Positions 1 through 13,566 of a stretch of DNA of 64,000 bases are shown here, one piece after another (the stretch's first letter is position 1; the number at the start of each line of letters is the position of its first letter). The stretch is from positions 62,001-126,000 of the forward strand of contig NC_135073.1 in the NCBI RefSeq assembly GCF_051401765.1, read 5' to 3'. The DNA comes from Calliopsis andreniformis. Its lineage: Eukaryota; Arthropoda; Insecta; Hymenoptera; Andrenidae. The translations under genes were made by a program, and so were the position numbers. The notes under the pieces are model-generated. The model made no database searches. It worked only from the letters and a program-made list of their open reading frames with translations, and had not been told where the DNA came from.

Positions 1-60
1 GGCTATAATAATATTTATTATGGTTATTTCCATGATAGTTCTGTTTATTATTACGATGTT
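1..60 (+). repeat. Partial monomer, tail of type q
   Basis: The left edge cuts a monomer. The remaining tail carries TTTATTATGGTTATTTCC, which matches the tail of the q monomers at 14388, 19721 and 31184 (AATGTTTATTATGG), with AATATTTATT instead of AATGTTTATT. Like those monomers it is followed directly by a type k monomer, which supports the assignment. Confidence 0.7.
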
Positions 61-472
61 ATGACTATTACAGTTAGTATAACTATTGGCATGATTATTA
101 CGGCTACTAAGGTTGTTGCTATGATTATTATGATTATTATTACGATTGTTATGATTGTTGTGGTTATTATGACGATCGCTATGATTATTATGGTTGATAG
201 TATGGTTATTATGAGTATCATTCAGATTACTATTGGCTATTATGAATATTATGGTCTTTATGGCTATTATAATGGTAATTATGATTGTTTCAACGTTTAT
301 TATTGTTATTGCTATAATTATTATTATTATTGTGATTCTTGGTATGATTATGACGAATATTATCGTAATCACTAAGATTATTATGGTTTTTATGATTATT
401 ACAATTATGATGGCTATAATAATGATTATTAAGGTTATTTCCATGATTGTTCTGTTTATTATTACGATTCTT
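61..472 (+). repeat. Type k monomer, 412 bp
   Basis: Type k is recognised by GGCTACTAAGGTTGTTGC near its start and by CAGATTACTATTGGCTATT in subunit B. There a 2-bp length difference shifts the triplet phase relative to other types. Its tail has GATTCTTGGTATG where most types have TTTCTTAGTATG. The same type recurs at 14798, 20131, 31594, 38538, 43863 and 56558, usually after q and before a. Confidence 0.8.
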
Positions 473-1546
473 ACGATTATTATAGTTAGTATAACTATTA
501 CTATGATTATTACGGATATTATGATTGCTGCTATGATTATTATGATTATTATTACGATTGTTAGATTGTTGTAGATATTATGAGGATTACTATGATTATT
601 ATGGTTGATAGTATGGTTATTATGATTATCATTAAGATTACTATGGCTATTATGATTATTACGGTATTTATGGCTATTATAATGGTTAATACGATTTTTG
701 CAAGTTTATTATGGTTATTGTTATAATTATTATTATTATTGTATTTCTTTGTATGATTATGACGAATATTATCATAATCACTAGGATTACTCTGGTGATT
801 ATGACTATTACGATTATTATGGCTATAATAATGATTATTAATGTTATTTCCATGATTATTCTGTTTACTATTACGATTCTTACGATTGTTATAGTTAGTA
901 TAACTATTACTATGATTATTATGGCTATTATGCTTGTTGCTATGATTATCATGATTGTTATTATGATTATTAGGATTATTATAGTTATAATGACGATTGC
1001 TATGGTTATTATGGTTGACATTGTGGTTATTATGATTATCATTCTGATTATTATGGCTATTATGATTATTATGGTTTTTATGGCTATTATAATGGTAATT
1101 ATGATTTTTCCCAGTTTATCATGGTTATTATTATGATCATTATGATTATTATGTTTCATAGTATGATTATGACGTATATTATGATCATCACTAAGATTAT
1201 TCTGGTGATTATGACTATTACGATTATTATAGCAATAATAACGATCATTAAGGTTATTTCCATGATTATTCTGTTTATTATTACGATTCTTACGATTATT
1301 ATAGTTAGTATAACTATTACTATGATTATTACGGATATTATGATTGCTGCTATGATTATTATGATTGTTATTTCGATTGTTATGGTTGTTGTGACTATTA
1401 TGACGATTGCTATGATTGTTATGGTTGATAGTGTGGTTATTATGATTATCATTCCGATTATTATGGCTATTATGATTATTATGGTTTTTATGGCTGTTAT
1501 AATGGTAATTATGATTGTTTCCACGTTTATTATTGTTATTGTTATA

Positions 1547-1561
1547 ATTATTATTATTATT
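1547..1561 (+). repeat. (ATT)5 microsatellite, example of one per monomer
   Basis: A short uninterrupted ATT run lies near the end of subunit B, before the third TAGTAT. Similar runs of about four to six units recur in most monomers at the same place. They are natural slippage sites; in type e the preceding GTTATAAATT carries an extra base. Confidence 0.8.
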
Positions 1562-3387
1562 GTGTTACTTAGTATGATTATGATGATTATTATGATCATC
1601 ACTAAGATTATTATGGTGATTATAATTATTACGATTATTATGGCTATAATAATGATTATTAAGGTTATTTCCATGATAATTCTGTTTATTATTACGATGT
1701 TATGATTATTACAGTTAGTATAACTATTGGTATGATTATTACGGCTATTATGGTTGTTGATATGATTATTATGATTATTATTACAATTGTTACTATTGTT
1801 GTGGTTATTATGACGATTGCTATGATAATTATGGTTGGTAGTATGGTTATTATGATTATCATTCCGATTATTGTGGCTATTACGATTGTTATGGATTTTA
1901 CGGCTATTATAATGGTTATTTTGATTATTTCCAAGTTTATTATGGTCATTATTATGGCTATTATGTTCCTTAGCATGATTATGACGAATATTATCATAAT
2001 CACTAAGATTATTCTGGTGATTATGACTATTACGATTATTGTGGCTATAATAACGATTAGTAAGGTTATTTCCATGATTATTGTGTTTATTATTACGATG
2101 TTATGATTATTACAGTTAGTATAACTATTACTATGATTATTACGGCTATTATGATTGCTGCTTTGATTATTATGATTATAGTTACGATTGTTATGATTGT
2201 TGAGGTTATTATGACGATTGCTAGATAATTATGGTTGGAAGTATGGTTATTATGATTATCATTCAGATTATTATGGCTATTGTGATTATTATGGTTTTCA
2301 TGGCTATTATAATGGTAATAATGATTGTTTCCACGTTTACAATTGTTATTGTTATAAATTATTATTATTATTGTGTTTCTTAGTATGATTATGATGATTA
2401 TTATGATCATCACTAAGATTATTATGGTGATTATGATTATTACAATTATTATGGCTATAATAATGATTATTAAGGTTATTTCCATGATAATTCTGTTTAT
2501 TATTACGATGTTATGATTATTACAGTTAGTATAACTATTACTACGATTATTACGGCTATTATGATTGTTGCTATGCTTATTACGATTATTATTACGATTG
2601 TTATGATTGTTGTGCTTATTATGTCGATTGCTATGATTATTTTGGTTGATAGTATGGTTATTATGATTATCGTACAGATTATTATGGCTATTATGATTAT
2701 TATGAGTTTTATGGCTATTATAATGGTTATTATGATGGCTTCCAGGTTTATCATGGTTATTATTATGATTACTATGGTTATTATGTCTCTTAGTGTGAAT
2801 ATGACGAATATTATGATCATCACTAAGATGATTATGGTGATTATGACTATTACGATTATTATGGCTATAATAACGATTATTAAGGTTACTTCCATGATAA
2901 TTCTGTTTATTATTACGATGTGATGGTTATTGCAGTTAGTTTAACTATTACAATGATTATTACGGCTGTTATGATTGTTGCTACGATTATTATGATTATT
3001 ATTGTGATTGGTATGATTGTCGTGGTTATTATGATGATTACTATGATTATTATGATTGATAGTATGGCTATTATGATTATCATTCAGATTATTATGGCTA
3101 TTATGATTATTACGGTTTTTATGGCTATTATAACGGTTATTATGGTTGTTTCCAAGTTTATTATGTTTATTATTATGATTATTATTATTATTACGTATCT
3201 TAGTATGATTATGTTGCTTATTATGATCATTGTTAAGATTATTATGGTGACTATGACTCTTACGATTATTGTGGCTATAATAACTATTACTAAGGTTATT
3301 TCCATGATTATTGTGTTTATTATTACGATGTTATGATTATTACTGTTAGTATAACTATTACTATGAATATTACGGCTATTATGATTG

Positions 3388-3390
3388 TTT
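3388..3390 (+). other. One-base T insertion in the h monomer
   Basis: The h monomer here reads GATTGTTTGCTATG, while h at 13158, 23403, 29544 and 35677 reads GATTGTTGCTATG. The insertion makes h 410 bp instead of 409. It is also present in the second 10-mer copy at about 7480-7482, so it arose before the 4092-bp duplication. Confidence 0.85.
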
Positions 3391-4378
3391 GCTATGATTA
3401 ATAGGATTATTACTACGATTGTTATGATTGTTGTGGTTATTATGACGATGACTATGATTATTATGGTTGATAGTATAGTTATGATGATTATCGTACAGAT
3501 TAATATGGCTATTATGATTATTATGGTTTGTATGTCTATTATAATGGTTATTATGATTTTTCCAAATTTTTTATGGTCATTATTATGATTCTTATTATTA
3601 TTGTGTTACTTAGTATGATTATGACTATTATTATGATCAACACAAAGATTATTATTGTGATTATGATTATTACGATTATTATGGCTATAATAATGATTAG
3701 TAAGGTTATTTCTATGATTATTCTGTTTATTATTACGATGTTATGATTATTACAGTTAGTATAACTATTGGTATGATTATTACGGCTATTATGGTTGTTG
3801 ATATGATTATTATGATTATTATTACAATTGTTATTATTGTTGTGGTTATTATGACGATGACTATGATTATTATGGTTGATAGTATGGTTATTATGATTAT
3901 CATTCAGGTTATTATGGCTATTATGATTATTATGGTTTTTATGTCTATTATAATGGTTATTACGATTGTTTCCAGGTTTATTATGTCTATTGTTATAATT
4001 CTTATTATTATTGTATTTCTTAGTATGATTATGACGAAAATTATCATTATCACTAAGATTACTCTGGTGATTATGACTATTACGATTATTATGGCTATAA
4101 TAATGATTATTAAGGTTATTTCCATGATTATTCTGTTTATTATTACGATTCTTACGATTATTATAGTCCGTATAACTATTACTACGATTATTACAGATAT
4201 TATGCTTGCTGCTATGATTATTATGATTGTTATTTCGATTGTTATGGTTGTTGTGACTATTATGACGATTGCTATGATTGTTATGGTTGATAGTGTGGTT
4301 ATTATGATTATCATTCCGATTATTATGGCTATGATGATTATTATGGTTTTTATGGCTGTTATAATGGTAATTATGATT

Positions 4379-4386
4379 GTTTAAAC
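4379..4386. other. GTTTAAAC palindrome marking j monomers
   Basis: An 8-bp palindrome arises in j where other types have GTTTCCAC. I find it at 4379, 8471, 12153, 24448, 36722 and 42047 only, always in j monomers, and not in the j variants at 15210, 39359, 44684 and 57379. It overlaps AAACGTTT. It is the recognition sequence of PmeI, so it gives a physical fingerprint of the array. No regulatory role is implied. Confidence 0.85.
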
Positions 4387-4564
4387 GTTTATTATTGTTA
4401 TTGTTATAATTATTATTATTATTGTGATTCTTGGTATGATTATGACGAATATTATCGTAATCACTAAGATTATTATGGTTTTTATGATTATTACAATTAT
4501 GATGGCTATAATAATGATTATTAAGGTTATTTCCATGATTGTTCTGTTTATTATTACGATTCTT

Positions 4565-7500
4565 ACGATTATTATAGTTAGTATAACTATTACTATGATT
4601 ATTACGGATATTATGATTGCTGCTATGATTATTATGATTATTATTACGATTGTTAGATTGTTGTAGATATTATGAGGATTACTATGATTATTATGGTTGA
4701 TAGTATGGTTATTATGATTATCATTAAGATTACTATGGCTATTATGATTATTACGGTATTTATGGCTATTATAATGGTTAATACGATTTTTCCAAGTTTA
4801 TTATGGTTATTGTTATAATTATTATTATTATTGTATTTCTTTGTATGATTATGACGAATATTATCATAATCACTAGGATTACTCTGGTGATTATGACTAT
4901 TACGATTATTATGGCTATAATAATGATTATTAATGTTATTTCCATGATTATTCTGTTTACTATTACGATTCTTACGATTGTTATAGTTAGTATAACTATT
5001 ACTATGATTATTATGGCTATTATGCTTGTTGCTATGATTATCATGATTGTTATTATGATTATTAGGATTATTATAGTTATAATGACGATTGCTATGGTTA
5101 TTATGGTTGACATTGTGGTTATTATGATTATCATTCTGATTATTATGGCTATTATGATTATTATGGTTTTTATGGCTATTATAATGGTAATTATGATTTT
5201 TCCCAGTTTATCATGGTTATTATTATGATCATTATGATTATTATGTTTCATAGTATGATTATGACGTATATTATGATCATCACTAAGATTATTCTGGTGA
5301 TTATGACTATTACGATTATTATAGCAATAATAACGATCATTAAGGTTATTTCCATGATTATTCTGTTTATTATTACGATTCTTACGATTATTATAGTTAG
5401 TATAACTATTACTATGATTATTACGGATATTATGATTGCTGCTATGATTATTATGATTGTTATTTCGATTGTTATGGTTGTTGTGACTATTATGACGATT
5501 GCTATGATTGTTATGGTTGATAGTGTGGTTATTATGATTATCATTCCGATTATTATGGCTATTATGATTATTATGGTTTTTATGGCTGTTATAATGGTAA
5601 TTATGATTGTTTCCACGTTTATTATTGTTATTGTTATAATTATTATTATTATTGTGTTACTTAGTATGATTATGATGATTATTATGATCATCACTAAGAT
5701 TATTATGGTGATTATAATTATTACGATTATTATGGCTATAATAATGATTATTAAGGTTATTTCCATGATAATTCTGTTTATTATTACGATGTTATGATTA
5801 TTACAGTTAGTATAACTATTGGTATGATTATTACGGCTATTATGGTTGTTGATATGATTATTATGATTATTATTACAATTGTTACTATTGTTGTGGTTAT
5901 TATGACGATTGCTATGATAATTATGGTTGGTAGTATGGTTATTATGATTATCATTCCGATTATTGTGGCTATTACGATTGTTATGGATTTTACGGCTATT
6001 ATAATGGTTATTTTGATTATTTCCAAGTTTATTATGGTCATTATTATGGCTATTATGTTCCTTAGCATGATTATGACGAATATTATCATAATCACTAAGA
6101 TTATTCTGGTGATTATGACTATTACGATTATTGTGGCTATAATAACGATTAGTAAGGTTATTTCCATGATTATTGTGTTTATTATTACGATGTTATGATT
6201 ATTACAGTTAGTATAACTATTACTATGATTATTACGGCTATTATGATTGCTGCTTTGATTATTATGATTATAGTTACGATTGTTATGATTGTTGAGGTTA
6301 TTATGACGATTGCTAGATAATTATGGTTGGAAGTATGGTTATTATGATTATCATTCAGATTATTATGGCTATTGTGATTATTATGGTTTTCATGGCTATT
6401 ATAATGGTAATAATGATTGTTTCCACGTTTACAATTGTTATTGTTATAAATTATTATTATTATTGTGTTTCTTAGTATGATTATGATGATTATTATGATC
6501 ATCACTAAGATTATTATGGTGATTATGATTATTACAATTATTATGGCTATAATAATGATTATTAAGGTTATTTCCATGATAATTCTGTTTATTATTACGA
6601 TGTTATGATTATTACAGTTAGTATAACTATTACTACGATTATTACGGCTATTATGATTGTTGCTATGCTTATTACGATTATTATTACGATTGTTATGATT
6701 GTTGTGCTTATTATGTCGATTGCTATGATTATTTTGGTTGATAGTATGGTTATTATGATTATCGTACAGATTATTATGGCTATTATGATTATTATGAGTT
6801 TTATGGCTATTATAATGGTTATTATGATGGCTTCCAGGTTTATCATGGTTATTATTATGATTACTATGGTTATTATGTCTCTTAGTGTGAATATGACGAA
6901 TATTATGATCATCACTAAGATGATTATGGTGATTATGACTATTACGATTATTATGGCTATAATAACGATTATTAAGGTTACTTCCATGATAATTCTGTTT
7001 ATTATTACGATGTGATGGTTATTGCAGTTAGTTTAACTATTACAATGATTATTACGGCTGTTATGATTGTTGCTACGATTATTATGATTATTATTGTGAT
7101 TGGTATGATTGTCGTGGTTATTATGATGATTACTATGATTATTATGATTGATAGTATGGCTATTATGATTATCATTCAGATTATTATGGCTATTATGATT
7201 ATTACGGTTTTTATGGCTATTATAACGGTTATTATGGTTGTTTCCAAGTTTATTATGTTTATTATTATGATTATTATTATTATTACGTATCTTAGTATGA
7301 TTATGTTGCTTATTATGATCATTGTTAAGATTATTATGGTGACTATGACTCTTACGATTATTGTGGCTATAATAACTATTACTAAGGTTATTTCCATGAT
7401 TATTGTGTTTATTATTACGATGTTATGATTATTACTGTTAGTATAACTATTACTATGAATATTACGGCTATTATGATTGTTTGCTATGATTAATAGGATT

Positions 7501-8656
7501 ATTACTACGATTGTTATGATTGTTGTGGTTATTATGACGATGACTATGATTATTATGGTTGATAGTATAGTTATGATGATTATCGTACAGATTAATATGG
7601 CTATTATGATTATTATGGTTTGTATGTCTATTATAATGGTTATTATGATTTTTCCAAATTTTTTATGGTCATTATTATGATTCTTATTATTATTGTGTTA
7701 CTTAGTATGATTATGACTATTATTATGATCAACACAAAGATTATTATTGTGATTATGATTATTACGATTATTATGGCTATAATAATGATTAGTAAGGTTA
7801 TTTCTATGATTATTCTGTTTATTATTACGATGTTATGATTATTACAGTTAGTATAACTATTGGTATGATTATTACGGCTATTATGGTTGTTGATATGATT
7901 ATTATGATTATTATTACAATTGTTATTATTGTTGTGGTTATTATGACGATGACTATGATTATTATGGTTGATAGTATGGTTATTATGATTATCATTCAGG
8001 TTATTATGGCTATTATGATTATTATGGTTTTTATGTCTATTATAATGGTTATTACGATTGTTTCCAGGTTTATTATGTCTATTGTTATAATTCTTATTAT
8101 TATTGTATTTCTTAGTATGATTATGACGAAAATTATCATTATCACTAAGATTACTCTGGTGATTATGACTATTACGATTATTATGGCTATAATAATGATT
8201 ATTAAGGTTATTTCCATGATTATTCTGTTTATTATTACGATTCTTACGATTATTATAGTCCGTATAACTATTACTACGATTATTACAGATATTATGCTTG
8301 CTGCTATGATTATTATGATTGTTATTTCGATTGTTATGGTTGTTGTGACTATTATGACGATTGCTATGATTGTTATGGTTGATAGTGTGGTTATTATGAT
8401 TATCATTCCGATTATTATGGCTATGATGATTATTATGGTTTTTATGGCTGTTATAATGGTAATTATGATTGTTTAAACGTTTATTATTGTTATTGTTATA
8501 ATTATTATTATTATTGTGATTCTTGGTATGATTATGACGAATATTATCGTAATCACTAAGATTATTATGGTTTTTATGATTATTACAATTATGATGGCTA
8601 TAATAATGATTATTAAGGTTATTTCCATGATTGTTCTGTTTATTATTACGATTCTT
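4565..8656 (+). repeat. 10-mer higher-order repeat, copy 2 (4092 bp)
   Basis: Every landmark of copy 1 recurs exactly 4092 bp later, including the extra T in the h monomer and the j/k hybrid tail. Translations of both strands match copy 1 except at the single G/C difference. Two 4-kb units this alike side by side indicate a very recent tandem duplication, homogenisation by conversion, or an assembly duplication; the sequence alone cannot separate these. Confidence 0.93.
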
Positions 8657-11600
8657 ACGATTATTATAGTTAGTATAACTATTACTATGATTATTACGGA
8701 TATTATGATTGCTGCTATGATTATTATGATTATTATTACGATTGTTAGATTGTTGTAGATATTATGAGGATTACTATGATTATTATGGTTGATAGTATGG
8801 TTATTATGATTATCATTAAGATTACTATGGCTATTATGATTATTACGGTATTTATGGCTATTATAATGGTTAATACGATTTTTCCAAGTTTATTATGGTT
8901 ATTGTTATAATTATTATTATTATTGTATTTCTTTGTATGATTATGACGAATATTATCATAATCACTAGGATTACTCTGGTGATTATGACTATTACGATTA
9001 TTATGGCTATAATAATGATTATTAATGTTATTTCCATGATTATTCTGTTTACTATTACGATTCTTACGATTGTTATAGTTAGTATAACTATTACTATGAT
9101 TATTATGGCTATTATGCTTGTTGCTATGATTATCATGATTGTTATTATGATTATTAGGATTATTATAGTTATAATGACGATTGCTATGGTTATTATGGTT
9201 GACATTGTGGTTATTATGATTATCATTCTGATTATTATGGCTATTATGATTATTATGGTTTTTATGGCTATTATAATGGTAATTATGATTTTTCCCAGTT
9301 TATCATGGTTATTATTATGATCATTATGATTATTATGTTTCATAGTATGATTATGACGTATATTATGATCATCACTAAGATTATTCTGGTGATTATGACT
9401 ATTACGATTATTATAGCAATAATAACGATCATTAAGGTTATTTCCATGATTATTCTGTTTATTATTACGATTCTTACGATTATTATAGTTAGTATAACTA
9501 TTACTATGATTATTACGGATATTATGATTGCTGCTATGATTATTATGATTGTTATTTCGATTGTTATGGTTGTTGTGACTATTATGACGATTGCTATGAT
9601 TGTTATGGTTGATAGTGTGGTTATTATGATTATCATTCCGATTATTATGGCTATTATGATTATTATGGTTTTTATGGCTGTTATAATGGTAATTATGATT
9701 GTTTCCACGTTTATTATTGTTATTGTTATAATTATTATTATTATTGTGTTACTTAGTATGATTATGATGATTATTATGATCATCACTAAGATTATTATGG
9801 TGATTATAATTATTACGATTATTATGGCTATAATAATGATTATTAAGGTTATTTCCATGATAATTCTGTTTATTATTACGATGTTATGATTATTACAGTT
9901 AGTATAACTATTGGTATGATTATTACGGCTATTATGGTTGTTGATATGATTATTATGATTATTATTACAATTGTTACTATTGTTGTGGTTATTATGACGA
10001 TTGCTATGATAATTATGGTTGGTAGTATGGTTATTATGATTATCATTCCGATTATTGTGGCTATTACGATTGTTATGGATTTTACGGCTATTATAATGGT
10101 TATTTTGATTATTTCCAAGTTTATTATGGTCATTATTATGGCTATTATGTTCCTTAGCATGATTATGACGAATATTATCATAATCACTAAGATTATTCTG
10201 GTGATTATGACTATTACGATTATTGTGGCTATAATAACGATTAGTAAGGTTATTTCCATGATTATTGTGTTTATTATTACGATGTTATGATTATTACAGT
10301 TAGTATAACTATTACTATGATTATTACGGCTATTATGATTGCTGCTTTGATTATTATGATTATAGTTACGATTGTTATGATTGTTGAGGTTATTATGACG
10401 ATTGCTAGATAATTATGGTTGGAAGTATGGTTATTATGATTATCATTCAGATTATTATGGCTATTGTGATTATTATGGTTTTCATGGCTATTATAATGGT
10501 AATAATGATTGTTTCCACGTTTACAATTGTTATTGTTATAAATTATTATTATTATTGTGTTTCTTAGTATGATTATGATGATTATTATGATCATCACTAA
10601 GATTATTATGGTGATTATGATTATTACAATTATTATGGCTATAATAATGATTATTAAGGTTATTTCCATGATAATTCTGTTTATTATTACGATGTTATGA
10701 TTATTACAGTTAGTATAACTATTACTACGATTATTACGGCTATTATGATTGTTGCTATGCTTATTATGATTATTATTACGATTGTTATGATTGTTGTGCT
10801 TATTATGTCGATTGCTATGATTATTTTGGTTGATAGTATGGTTATTATGATTATCGTACAGATTATTATGGCTATTATGATTATTATGAGTTTTATGGCT
10901 ATTATAATGGTTATTATGATGGCTTCCAGGTTTATCATGGTTATTATTATGATTACTATGGTTATTATGTCTCTTAGTGTGAATATGACGAATATTATGA
11001 TCATCACTAAGATGATTATGGTGATTATGACTATTACGATTATTATGGCTATAATAACGATTATTAAGGTTACTTCCATGATAATTCTGTTTATTATTAC
11101 GATGTGATGGTTATTGCAGTTAGTTTAACTATTACAATGATTATTACGGCTGTTATGATTGTTGCTACGATTATTATGATTATTATTGTGATTGGTATGA
11201 TTGTCGTGGTTATTATGATGATTACTATGATTATTATGATTGATAGTATGGCTATTATGATTATCATTCAGATTATTATGTCTATTATGATTATTACGGT
11301 TTTTATGGCTATTATAACGGTTATTATGGTTGTTTCCAAGTTTATTATGTTTATTATTATGATTATTATTATTATTACGTATCTTAGTATGATTATGTTG
11401 CTTATTATGATCATTGTTAAGATTATTATGGTGACTATGACTCTTACGATTATTGTGGCTATAATAACTATTACTAAGGTTATTTCCATGATTATTGTGT
11501 TTATTATTACGATGTTATGATTATTACTGTTAGTATAACTATTACTATGAATATTACGGCTATTATGGTTGTTGATATGATTATTATGATTATTATTACA

Positions 11601-12337
11601 ATTGTTATTATTGTTGTGGTTATTATGACGATGACTATGATTATTATGGTTGATAGTATGGTTATTATGATTATCATTCAGGTTATTATGGCTATTATGA
11701 TTATTATGGTTTTTATGTCTATTATAATGGTTATTACGATTGTTTCCAGGTTTATTATGTCTATTGTTATAATTCTTATTATTATTGTATTTCTTAGTAT
11801 GATTATGACGAAAATTATCATTATCACTAAGATTACTCTGGTGATTATGACTATTACGATTATTATGGCTATAATAATGATTATTAAGGTTATTTCCATG
11901 ATTATTCTGTTTATTATTACGATTCTTACGATTATTATAGTCCGTATAACTATTACTACGATTATTACAGATATTATGCTTGCTGCTATGATTATTATGA
12001 TTGTTATTTCGATTGTTATGGTTGTTGTGACTATTATGACGATTGCTATGATTGTTATGGTTGATAGTGTGGTTATTATGATTATCATTCCGATTATTAT
12101 GGCTATGATGATTATTATGGTTTTTATGGCTGTTATAATGGTAATTATGATTGTTTAAACGTTTATTATTGTTATTGTTATAATTATTATTATTATTGTG
12201 TTACTTAGTATGATTATGATGATTATTATGATCATCACTAAGATTATTATGGTGATTATAATTATTACGATTATTATGGCTATAATAATGATTATTAACG
12301 TTATTTCCATGATAATTCTGTTTATTATTACGATGTT
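8657..12337 (+). repeat. 10-mer higher-order repeat, copy 3, one monomer short
   Basis: Monomers a to g (8657, 9066, 9476, 9886, 10287, 10697, 11107) follow copy 2 closely. Two differences seen are TTATTATGATT at about 10765 (copies 1 and 2 have TTATTACGATT) and TTATGTCTATT at about 11277 in place of TTATGGCTATT. The monomer at 11517 begins as h (ATGAATATTACGG) and continues as i (GTTGTTGATATG), so one monomer has been lost and the copy is 3681 bp rather than 4092. The last monomer, j at 11928, keeps a plain tail (GTGTTACTTAGTATG) rather than the k-like tail of copies 1 and 2, and ends with TTAACGTT. Confidence 0.88.
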
Positions 12338-12761
12338 ATGATTATTACAGTTAGTATGACTATTGGTATGATTATTACGGCTATTATGGTTGTTGATATG
12401 ATTATTATGATTATTATTACAATTGTTATTATTGTTGTGGTTATTATGACGATTGCTATGATAATTATGGTTGGTAGTATGGTTATTATGATTATCATTC
12501 AGATTATTATGGCTATTATGATTATTATGGTTTTTATGGCTGTTATAATGGTAATTATGATTGCTTCCACGTTTATTATTGTTATTGTTATAATTATTAT
12601 TATTATTGTGTGTCTTAGTATGTATATGACGATTATTATCTTAATCACTAAGATTATTATGGTGATTATGATTATTACGATTATTATGGCTGTAATAATG
12701 ATTATTAAGATAATTTCCATGATAATTCTGCTTATTATTACGATGTTATGATTATTACAGT

Positions 12762-12884
12762 TAGTATAACTATTACTACGATTATTACGGCTATTATGAT
12801 TGTTGCTATGCTTATTATGATTATTATTACGATTGTTATGATTGTTGTGGTTATTATGACGATTGCTATGATTATTATGATTGA
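12762..12884 (+). repeat. Subunit A of an example monomer
   Basis: This runs from the first TAGTAT of the monomer at 12748 to the second, 123 bp. It contains ATTACGGCTATTATG and the GTTGTGGTTATTATGACG stretch. The same 123-bp spacing is found in the d monomer at 1702 (1716 to 1839). Confidence 0.6.
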
Positions 12885-13025
12885 TAGTATGGCTATTATG
12901 AGTATCATTCAGATTATTATGGCTATTATGATTATTATGGTTTTTATGGCTATTATAACGGTTATTATGGTTGTTTCCAAGTTTATTATGTTTATTATTA
13001 TGATTATTATTATTATTACGTATCT
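12885..13025 (+). repeat. Subunit B of an example monomer
   Basis: This runs from the second TAGTAT to the third, 141 bp. It contains TATGGCTATTATAA, then GGTTATTATGGTTGTTTCCA with TTTCCA at 12974, then the (ATT)n run. In d monomers B is 132 bp, which accounts for their 401-bp length. Confidence 0.6.
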
Positions 13026-13171
13026 TAGTATGATTATGTTGCTTATTATGATCATTGTTAAGATTATTATGGTGACTATGACTCTTACGATTATTGTGGC
13101 TGTAATAACGATTACTAAGGTTATTTCCATGATTATTGTGTTTATTATTACGATGTTATGATTATTACTGT
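13026..13171 (+). repeat. Subunit C of an example monomer
   Basis: This runs from the third TAGTAT to the first of the next monomer, 146 bp. TATGGCTATAATAATG, then GGTTATTTCCATG in most C subunits resembles TATGGCTATTATAATGG, then GTTTCCAAG in B; in this example TTTCCA is at 13124, 150 bp after that of B. The resemblance in order and spacing suggests that B and C are ancient duplicates. Confidence 0.6.
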
Positions 13172-13566
13172 TAGTATAACTATTACTATGAATATTACGG
13201 CTATTATGATTGTTGCTATGATTAATAGGATTATTACTACGATTGTTATGATTGTGGTGGTTATTATGACGATGACTATGATTATTATGGTTGATAGTAT
13301 AGTTAATATGATTATCGTACAGATTATTATGGCTATTATGATTATTATGGTTTGTATGTCTATTATAATGGTTATTATGATTTTTCCAAATTTTTTATGG
13401 TCATTATTATGATTCTTATTATTATTGTGTTACTTAGTATGATTATGACTATTATTATGATCAACACAAAGATTATTATTGTGATTATGATTATTACGAT
13501 TATTATGGCTATAATAATGATTAGTAAGGTTATTTCTATGATTATTCTGTTTATTATTACGATGTT

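Larger units (their letters stand above)
473..4564 (+). repeat. 10-mer higher-order repeat, copy 1 (4092 bp)
   Basis: Ten monomers in order a-b-c-d-e-f-g-h-i-j start at 473, 882, 1292, 1702, 2103, 2513, 2923, 3333, 3743 and 4154. Diagnostic marks: a has a degenerate stretch TTAGATTGTTGTAGATATT; d is short (401 bp) with TAGCAT in place of the third TAGTAT; e has GTTATAAATT and GCTAGATAATT; g begins ATGTGATGGTTATTGCAG; h has ATGAATATTACGG; j has AGTCCGTATAAC. The j tail switches to a k-like tail (GATTCTTGGTATG), which joins it to the next a. Compared with copy 2, the one difference I noted is G at 700 versus C at 4792. Confidence 0.93.
12338..13566 (+). repeat. Monomers p, l/g hybrid and h
   Basis: Starts are 12338, 12748 and 13158. 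Type p is marked by GTGTGTCTTAGTATGTATATG and AAGATAATTTCC. The monomer at 12748 has an l front (ATTACTACGATTATTACGG) and a g back (TTACGTATCTTAGTATG). The h monomer carries ATTGTGGTGG. The l/g and h pair, with private variants GTGGCTGTAATAACG and ATTGTGGTGG, recurs at 29134-29952, showing shared descent of the two segments. Confidence 0.8.

Noticed and set aside
233..375. Tyr/Asn/Gly-rich stretch in the k monomer
   Set aside because: It is the TAT/AAT/GGT phase of the same triplet texture after the 2-bp shift and ends where the phase ends.
1593..1598. TGATCA palindromes recurring about once per monomer as a protein-binding or methylation site
   Set aside because: They lie in a conserved part of subunit C and vary among types (TGATCAACAC, TGATCAGCAC, TAATCAC), so they are explained by repeat descent; there is no other support for function.
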